Shown here one piece after another: positions 59,026 through 64,000 of a stretch of 64,000 bases of DNA. Numbering within the stretch: position 1 is the first letter of the stretch; each line of letters begins with the position of its first letter. The notes under the pieces were generated by a model, which saw only the letters and a program-made list of their open reading frames with translations, did not search any database and was not told the origin of the DNA. A program made the translations under genes and the position numbers. The DNA is from Salinilacustrithrix flava (lineage in GTDB: Bacteria > Actinomycetota > Acidimicrobiia > Acidimicrobiales > Salinilacustritrichaceae): assembly GCF_041228405.1 (NCBI RefSeq), contig NZ_CP133888.1:806001-870000 (forward strand), written 5' to 3'.

Positions 59026-59709
59026 TCAGGCGGCGGGCGCCCCGCCGCCGCACCAGTCGAGGACGAACGGGTACGGGTTGACCGAGCCGGCCCCGCCGAG
59101 CATGACCTCGAAGTGCAGGTGCGGCGTGCCCCCGGCGTTGCCGGTGGAGCCGACCGTGCCGATCGGCGTCCCCGGCTCGACCCAGCCCTCGCGGACGCTG
59201 AGGGACTGCAGGTGCGAGCCGAAGTAGGTGTTGCCGTCGGCACCCTCGAGCCAGAAGCCGAGGCCGCCGAGGGACGAGTTCGACGCCCGGATGTTCCCGG
59301 CCGCCGGGGCGTACACGGGCGTGCCGTGCGGCGCCATCATGTCCACGCCCTTGTGGCGCCGGCCGCCGGAGCGGGCGAAGCCCCACGAATCGATGAACTC
59401 CGAGTCCGGCGTCGGGCACACGTGCGTGGGGGGCGGGGGCGGAGGCGGTGGGGTCGCTGCCGTGATCATGTGGCTCGTGGTGGCGGCGACGAGGTCGACG
59501 CCGCTGCCGGCCAGGAGGCCGACCGGCTCGAAGAGGGGGGCGAGCGACGCCACCGGCGGCGCGGCGTCCACGTCCGTCTGGGCCTGGGCGGGCGGAGCGA
59601 CCAGGACGACGGAGGTGATCACGGCGGCGGCGACGCCGGCGATGGCGGCGGAGACCGCGAACGGACGGCGTCGGACAGCCCGCGCACGGGCCGAGGGCTG
59701 CTGGCGCAT
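59026..59709 (-). CDS. secreted M23-family peptidase
   Basis: The 227-residue protein has a signal peptide (RRRPFAVSAAIAGVAAAVITS... ending AQAQ), a Pro-rich linker (TPPPPPPPPTH) and an M23 domain with the zinc ligands HKGVDMMAP (HxxxD) and HLHFEV, plus YFGSHLQ. M23 enzymes cut peptidoglycan cross-links. A Cys pair (VCPTP and DWCGG) may staple the domain. It is followed by the TrhA gene on the same strand after 38 bp and preceded by a 45-bp palindrome. Confidence 0.9.
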   Translation of the reverse strand: MRQQPSARARAVRRRPFAVSAAIAGVAAAVITSVVLVAPPAQAQTDVDAAPPVASLAPLFEPVGLLAGSGVDLVAATTSHMITAATPPPPPPPPTHVCPTPDSEFIDSWGFARSGGRRHKGVDMMAPHGTPVYAPAAGNIRASNSSLGGLGFWLEGADGNTYFGSHLQSLSVREGWVEPGTPIGTVGSTGNAGGTPHLHFEVMLGGAGSVNPYPFVLDWCGGGAPAA

Positions 59710-59724
59710 CCGGAGATGCTTTCA

Positions 59725-59769
59725 TTACGGAAAGGTGACGGTCAAGCCGAGACCGTCACCTCTCCGTAA
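59725..59769. promoter_or_regulatory. 45-bp inverted repeat between the thiolase and M23 genes
   Basis: The arms TTACGGA-x-AGGTGACGGTC (59725-59743) and GACCGTCACCT-x-TCCGTAA (59751-59769) are exact inverted copies apart from the central base of each arm, around a 7-nt loop. It is 47 bp after the thiolase stop and 16 bp before the M23 start, both on the minus strand. A terminator of the thiolase message or an operator for the peptidase are both possible. Confidence 0.6.
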
Positions 59770-59815
59770 CCGAATGACGTTCTGACCATGCCCCCGCAGG
59801 GGAATGGGGGGCGGC

Positions 59816-61021
59816 TCAGCTGAGGCGCTGGACCACCATGGCCATGCCCTGGCCACCGCCGACGCACATCGTCTCGAGGCCGAACTCCTTGTCCTCGTCC
59901 TGGAGGGCGTTGAGCAGCGTGGTCATGATGCGGGCGCCGGTCATGCCGAAGGGGTGGCCGAGGGCGATCGAGCCGCCCTTGACGTTCAGCTTGTCCAGGT
60001 CCATGCCGAGGTGCCGGGCCGAGGGCAGCACCTGGGCGGCGAAGGCCTCGTTGATCTCGTACAGGTCGATGTCGTCGATGGTCATGTTCGCCCGGCCCAG
60101 GGCCTGGCGGACGGCCCCGACCGGGCCCATGCCCATGATCTCGGGGTTGAGGCCGGTGACCCCGGAGGACACGATGCGGGCCAGCGGGGTGATGCCCAGC
60201 TCCTTGGCCTTGGTGTCGCTCATGACGATGACGGCGGCGGCGCCGTCGTTGAGCGGGCACGCGTTGCCGGCGGTGATCGAGCCGTCGGGGCGGAACACCG
60301 GCTTCAGCTCGGCCAGCTTCTCGACCGTGGTGCCGGCACGAGGACCGTCGTCCTTGGAGACGACCGTGCCGTCGGGGAGGGTGTAGGGCGTGATCTCGCG
60401 CTCGAAGAAGCCGTTCTCCTGGCTCTCGACGGCACGCTGCTGGGAGCGGGCACCCCACTCGTCCATCTCCTGGCGGGACACGCCCTCGGCCTGGACCACG
60501 TTCTCGGCGGTCTGGCCCATGGCGATGTAGATGTCGGGCAGGCCGGAGGGGGGCGTCCAGGTCTCGGCGCCGCCCTGGGCGCGCTCGGCGGTGCGGGCCT
60601 CGGCCTCGGCGAAGGCCTCGTGGTGCGGGCCGACGTCGGATGCGCCGTTCATGTAGCGGGACACGGCCTCGACGCCGGCGGCGATGAAGACGTCGCCCTC
60701 ACCGGCCCGGATGGCGTGGGCGGCCATGCGGATGGTCTGCAGCGACGAGGAGCAGTAGCGATTGACGGTCACGCCGGGGACGTCGTCGAGCCCGGCGAGC
60801 ACGGCGGCGACGCGAGCCAGGTTGTAGCCGGCCTCGCCGGCGGGCTGGCCGCAGCCGAGCATGATGTCCTCGACCAGCGTCGGGTCCAGCGACGGCACCT
60901 TCGAGAGGACGTCCTTCAGGATGAAGGCCGTCATGTCGTCGGGGCGGGCCTCGGCGAGGGACCCCTTGTTGGCACGACCGATCGGCGTGCGGGACGTGGC
61001 GACGATGACTGCTTCGGGCAT
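59816..61021 (-). CDS. thiolase (acetyl-CoA acyltransferase)
   Basis: Thiolases cleave or condense beta-ketoacyl-CoA. The 401-residue protein has SRTPIGRANKGSL, catalytic Cys90 in VNRYCSSSLQTI, NEAFAAQVLPS, GGSIALGHPFGMTGAR (His) and MCVGGGQGMAMV (second Cys). It is degradative in type (AcAT/FadA-like). ATG 61021 opens MPEAVIVATSRTP. It is divergent from xseA with a 48-bp gap. No fatty-acid operon partner lies adjacent, but the acyl-CoA dehydrogenase at 55.5 kb may act in the same route. Confidence 0.93.
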   Translation of the reverse strand: MPEAVIVATSRTPIGRANKGSLAEARPDDMTAFILKDVLSKVPSLDPTLVEDIMLGCGQPAGEAGYNLARVAAVLAGLDDVPGVTVNRYCSSSLQTIRMAAHAIRAGEGDVFIAAGVEAVSRYMNGASDVGPHHEAFAEAEARTAERAQGGAETWTPPSGLPDIYIAMGQTAENVVQAEGVSRQEMDEWGARSQQRAVESQENGFFEREITPYTLPDGTVVSKDDGPRAGTTVEKLAELKPVFRPDGSITAGNACPLNDGAAAVIVMSDTKAKELGITPLARIVSSGVTGLNPEIMGMGPVGAVRQALGRANMTIDDIDLYEINEAFAAQVLPSARHLGMDLDKLNVKGGSIALGHPFGMTGARIMTTLLNALQDEDKEFGLETMCVGGGQGMAMVVQRLS

Positions 61022-61056
61022 GGGGCCCTCCTCGGCTCGGGAACGGCCGCCGACAG

Positions 61057-61062
61057 TACCGT
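61057..61062 (+). promoter_or_regulatory. -10 hexamer TACCGT for a leaderless xseA message
   Basis: TACCGT ends 7 nt before GTG 61070, with no ribosome binding site in between. Confidence 0.45.
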
Positions 61063-61069
61063 CGGAGCC

Positions 61070-62407
61070 GTGGCCGACTCACCCGATGCTGCGCCGGGGA
61101 CCACGACCTGGTCCGTCGGCGAGCTGTCCGAGGCGATCGGCGACCGGTTGCGCGCCGCCTTCCCCGGCGAGGTGTGGGTGCGGGGCGAGATCCACGACCT
61201 CACCCGGGCTCGCTCGAACCACGTGTACTTCACCCTCCGCGACGCCGACGGAGACGTCACCGCCCAGCTGTCGGTGATGCTCTCGTCGACGAACCGCGTC
61301 CGCGTCAACCGGCTGCTGCTCCGGGGCGGGGACCGGGTCCGGATGACCGACGGCACCGAGGTGCGGATCCGGGGCCGGCTCGACTGGTACGGCCCCCGGG
61401 GCCAGCTGCAGCTGCAGATGACCTCGATCGACCCCGCCTTCACGCTCGGCCAGCTGGCTGCCGCCCGTGCCGAGCTGCTCGACCGGCTCCGCGCCGAGGG
61501 CCTCGTCGACGCCAACTCCCTCGTGCCGCTCGCGCTCGCGCCGCTGCGGATCGGGCTGGTGACCTCGGCCGGGAGCGCGGCGGAGGCAGACGTGCTCGAC
61601 GAGCTGCGCCGATCCGGGTTCGCGTTCGAGATCACCCGCGCCGACGTCCGGGTCCAGGGCCCGGAGGCGCCGGGGGCGGTCGCCGGCGCCATCACCGGCC
61701 TGGCCCGCACCCGGGTCGACGTGGTCTTGGTGGCGCGCGGTGGTGGGGCGGCGACCGACCTGGCCGCCTTCGACAGCGAGCTCGTGGCCCGGGCCATCGC
61801 CGCCGCCGGGAAGCCGGTCATCACCGGCATCGGCCACGAGGTCGACCGCTCGGTCGCCGACGCCGTCGCCCACACCGCGGCCAAGACCCCCACGGCGGCC
61901 GCCCAGCACGTCGTCGGGCTGGTGGCCGGCGCGCTGGAGCGGGCCGAGCACGCCTGGCAGCGGGTCGCGGTCCGGGCGACCCAGGTGCTCGACCGGGCCG
62001 ACGCCCACCTGGACCGGTCCCGGGGCCGCGCTGCGCTCGCGGCGCGCACCGCGGCCCACCGCGAGCAGGGCCGCATCGACGACGCCGCCGTCCGCCTCGC
62101 ACGGAGCGCGACCTCAGTGCTCGACGGCGCTGACCGCCGGTTGGACGAGGCCGCCCGCCGGCTCGTCGCCACCTCCCGCCGGCGCGTCGACGACGCCGCC
62201 TCCCGCCTGGAGGTGCTGGCGACCCGAGCCGATCTGCTCGACCCCGTGCACGTGCTGTCCCGCGGGTGGTCGATCGCCCGGCGCGACGATCGCGGCATCG
62301 TCCGCTCCGTCGACGACGTGGCGGTCGGGGACGTCCTGTCGGTGCGGGTCGGCGACGGCACCCTCCACGTCCGCGTCGAGCGCGTCGACCACGATGGCGG
62401 GCCATGA
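61070..62407 (+). CDS. xseA: exodeoxyribonuclease VII large subunit
   Basis: Exonuclease VII degrades single-stranded DNA. The 445-residue protein has an N-terminal OB domain (SVGELSEAIGDRL, GEVWVRGEIHDLTRARSNHVYFTLRD) and the catalytic core (IGLVTSAGSAAEADVLDEL, VARGGGAATDLAAFDSE, VITGIGHEVDRSVAD.VAH with TPTAAAQ). A coiled-coil region and a final HVLSRGWSIARRDDRGIVRS complete it. GTG 61070 is the start. It overlaps xseB by ATGA. Confidence 0.95.
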   Translation: MADSPDAAPGTTTWSVGELSEAIGDRLRAAFPGEVWVRGEIHDLTRARSNHVYFTLRDADGDVTAQLSVMLSSTNRVRVNRLLLRGGDRVRMTDGTEVRIRGRLDWYGPRGQLQLQMTSIDPAFTLGQLAAARAELLDRLRAEGLVDANSLVPLALAPLRIGLVTSAGSAAEADVLDELRRSGFAFEITRADVRVQGPEAPGAVAGAITGLARTRVDVVLVARGGGAATDLAAFDSELVARAIAAAGKPVITGIGHEVDRSVADAVAHTAAKTPTAAAQHVVGLVAGALERAEHAWQRVAVRATQVLDRADAHLDRSRGRAALAARTAAHREQGRIDDAAVRLARSATSVLDGADRRLDEAARRLVATSRRRVDDAASRLEVLATRADLLDPVHVLSRGWSIARRDDRGIVRSVDDVAVGDVLSVRVGDGTLHVRVERVDHDGGP

Positions 62408-62637
62408 GCTCGACCGACGCCCCTGACGACCGGGAGCCCGCCGGCTACGGCGAGGCGGTCACCGAGCTGGAGTCCATCCTCCGGGAGATCGAGGACGTGG
62501 ACGTGGACGTCGACGTCCTGGCCGAGCGGGTCCGGCGGGCGGCGCAGCTCATCGACTGGTGCCGGGGCCGCATCCTGGCCGCCCGCACCGCCGTCGAGGA
62601 CGCCACCGCCGACCTGGTCGACGACGACCCCTCCTGA
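62404..62637 (+). CDS. xseB: exodeoxyribonuclease VII small subunit
   Basis: The 77-residue protein consists of two helices: YGEAVTELESILREIEDVDV and LAERVRRAAQLIDWCRGRIL. This ExoVII small-subunit pattern (F..AL.ELE.IV..LE) is intact except for the leading Phe. ATG 62404 overlaps the xseA stop, giving the normal operon. Confidence 0.9.
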   Translation: MSSTDAPDDREPAGYGEAVTELESILREIEDVDVDVDVLAERVRRAAQLIDWCRGRILAARTAVEDATADLVDDDPS

Positions 62638-62653
62638 AGCTGCACCACCGCCC

Positions 62654-63832
62654 TCAGGCGGGTTCGAGCGAGCGGAGGACGTCGAACAGGAACGCCACGT
62701 CGTGGTGGCGCAGGTCGACGTAGGACGAGTCGCCGGTGCGGGCCCGCAGCGACGAGCTCCGGAACCCCGGCTCGAACCACACCTCGCCGAACCCGTCGAT
62801 GTCGACCGGCACGGCCGCACCCGACGCCAGGTCGGCATCACCGTCGACGAACACCTCGGCCACCTCGAGCAGCGCCGGGCCGGACGAGTAGAAGCGCACG
62901 ATCTCCGCGCTGCCCGGCGCCGATGCGCCCCCGGCCGTCCCGCCACCGGCCGCGCGGAACACTGCCCCGTCGTCGACGTAGCCGGGAGGCACCGGGAGCG
63001 AGGTCTCCAGGCGCTCCAGGGTCTCGGCGTCGGCCTCCACCGCGATGGTGGTGAAGAGCCGGGAGAGCGCCTCCTCCTCGTCCACGACCGGACCGGGCTC
63101 GAACGAGGCGCCGTCGATCTCCGGATCGAGCTCGAGCGCGGTCGCGGTGCGCTCGACGACCACGCCGCCGCCGATCTCCCACCGCTCGTGGAGGACGAGG
63201 CCGGCGGCGTCGATGCAGACGTCGGTGTGCTCGCCGTCGCTGGGGGCGGTGGCCAGCCCCGCACTCGGCGGCTGGCCCGTGCGGTACACGGTGCAGGTGC
63301 GGCCGAGGTGCTCCTGTTCGCCGCGGACCTCGACCAGGCCCAGCGACCGCATGGCGCCGACCGCCGCGGCGGGGTGCTGGTCGTAGGCGGCGCGGTGCAG
63401 CTCGGGCTGGATCGGCAACCACCCCTCCTCGTCGGAGAGGTACTGCTGCAGGCGGCGTCGCGAGGTCGACGTGCCCGAGATCACGAGCTCGCCGCGCCGG
63501 GACACCACCAGGGACTCGTAGGGGCGCCGCACCGTCCACTCCTCGGTCCGGGCCAGACCGTTCTCCACCACCTCGTAGGTGATCCGGTACGACTGCGGCG
63601 GGTCCACCTCGGGTGGGGGCGCCAGCAGCGCGTCCACCGGGACCCGCTGGACCGGGGCGGCGGTGGTGGACGTCGTCGGCGCCACCGTGGTCGTGCTCGG
63701 TGGTGCCGAGGTCGGCGGCGCGGCGCCGTCGTCACCGGCGGTCGAGCGCGCCACGACCAGAACCAGCACGCCGACGACGACCACCGCGAGCAGGGCCGGC
63801 ACCAGCGGGTGGATGCGGGTCCCCCGAGCCAT
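62654..63832 (-). CDS. membrane-anchored lipoprotein-like extracytoplasmic protein, 392 aa
   Basis: The ATG start gives ARGTRIHPLVPALLAVVVVG, an anchor helix ending near VVARSTAG. A Thr/Pro/Ser linker and a large beta-rich domain follow (YRITYEVVENGLARTEEWTVR, SLVVSRRGELVISGTSTSR, IDAAGLVLHERWEIGGGVVVERT, PSYVDLRHHDVAF). The repeated strands resemble LolA/LprG-like carrier folds. One Cys pair (RTCTVY, VCIDAA) may form a disulfide. It ends convergent with xseB (16-bp gap). Function is unknown. Confidence 0.72.
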   Translation of the reverse strand: MARGTRIHPLVPALLAVVVVGVLVLVVARSTAGDDGAAPPTSAPPSTTTVAPTTSTTAAPVQRVPVDALLAPPPEVDPPQSYRITYEVVENGLARTEEWTVRRPYESLVVSRRGELVISGTSTSRRRLQQYLSDEEGWLPIQPELHRAAYDQHPAAAVGAMRSLGLVEVRGEQEHLGRTCTVYRTGQPPSAGLATAPSDGEHTDVCIDAAGLVLHERWEIGGGVVVERTATALELDPEIDGASFEPGPVVDEEEALSRLFTTIAVEADAETLERLETSLPVPPGYVDDGAVFRAAGGGTAGGASAPGSAEIVRFYSSGPALLEVAEVFVDGDADLASGAAVPVDIDGFGEVWFEPGFRSSSLRARTGDSSYVDLRHHDVAFLFDVLRSLEPA

Positions 63833-63915
63833 GGCGGCCAGCATGCCAGCCGGGCCGGAGGCGGTCGGCAGCGCGAGGGCACCGTCGACCAGCAGCGCCG
63901 TAGGCTCGGGGCACC

Positions 63916-64000
63916 ATGCCCCAACCGACCCGCAGTGCCGTCCCGACGCCGCCGAGCCTCCTGCACGTGGCCGATGTCGTCGAGGTCAGGCTCACCGCGC
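63916..64000 (+). CDS. N-terminal fragment of an unidentified protein
   Basis: ATG 63916 is 9 nt after TAGGCT (63901-63906), the leaderless arrangement seen elsewhere. The 28 visible residues (MPQPTRSAVPTPPSLLHVAD and VVEVRLTA) run off the window. Too little is present to name a family. It is divergent from the preceding membrane-anchored protein gene. Confidence 0.55.
   Translation, partial: MPQPTRSAVPTPPSLLHVADVVEVRLTA

Overview
The window is high-GC DNA, strongly G/C-biased at third codon positions, from an actinobacterium. Supporting content includes a mycothiol-type (TIGR03086-like) protein, a WYL regulator, a class E sortase, a stripped-down actinobacterial Tad/Flp locus and a HAD-IB/Ssd/TadABC arrangement like that of mycobacteria. 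The overall style fits Acidimicrobiia, but that class assignment is an inference. Gene density is high, many genes are coupled through ATGA/GTGA overlaps, and several genes have a TANNNT hexamer only 6-10 nt before the start codon, suggesting leaderless mRNAs.

Layout. 1-3.1 kb: end of a GGDEF gene, a small membrane protein and a large LuxR/BTAD regulator. 3.1-9.5 kb: engB-MFS-DUF4404, a secreted DUF4214/M15 protein, a CBS protein, a serine hydrolase, and an MFS/esterase/lipoprotein set ending at 10.6 kb. 10.8-16.1 kb: the 7-deazaguanine genes queF-queD and queE-queC, separated by a phosphatase, a DUF5995-like and a PRC-barrel gene, with a 96-bp tandem repeat and two copies of a dispersed intergenic repeat. 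16-23.3 kb: mycothiol-type protein, WYL regulator, ammonium transporter with a candidate GlnR-type operator, a three-gene ferritin-like operon behind a palindromic operator, a rhodanese, a monooxygenase and a primary-type sigma factor. A selenocysteine tRNA (anticodon TCA) lies just after the sigma gene. 23.5-34.3 kb: HAD-IB phosphatase divergent from a Tad pilus operon, then an LPxTG protein, a class E sortase, an Fn3-like surface protein and an MrfA-type helicase. 34.4-36.7 kb: RsbV-like and RsbW-like proteins followed by NhaA. 36.7-41.1 kb: a structured-RNA candidate, recR-ybaB-dnaX, the SRP RNA gene, and two tRNA-Ser genes flanking the tRNA deaminase gene.

41.2-49.2 kb: a channel-like membrane protein with a non-canonical filter, an ABC exporter, then a cassette (44.5-48.7 kb) with more A/T at third codon positions. 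It encodes a small exported protein, two Usp-like proteins, a STAS protein overlapping a CPA2 antiporter with a Usp-like tail, and a PRC-barrel protein. 49.2-64 kb is mostly housekeeping: nfo, azlCD, a flavin-binding protein, a large anchored protein, argJ, an acyl-CoA dehydrogenase, a PAS-SpoIIE phosphatase, a TrhA/hemolysin III protein, an M23 peptidase, a thiolase and xseA-xseB.

How the parts may work together. An RsbU-like phosphatase (56.7 kb), an RsbW-like kinase (34.7 kb) and two RsbV-like STAS proteins (34.4 and 45.9 kb) are enough for a partner-switching system, and both STAS genes sit directly before cation/proton antiporter genes. The 44.5-48.7 kb cassette and the ferritin-like operon are the best candidates for something not yet described.
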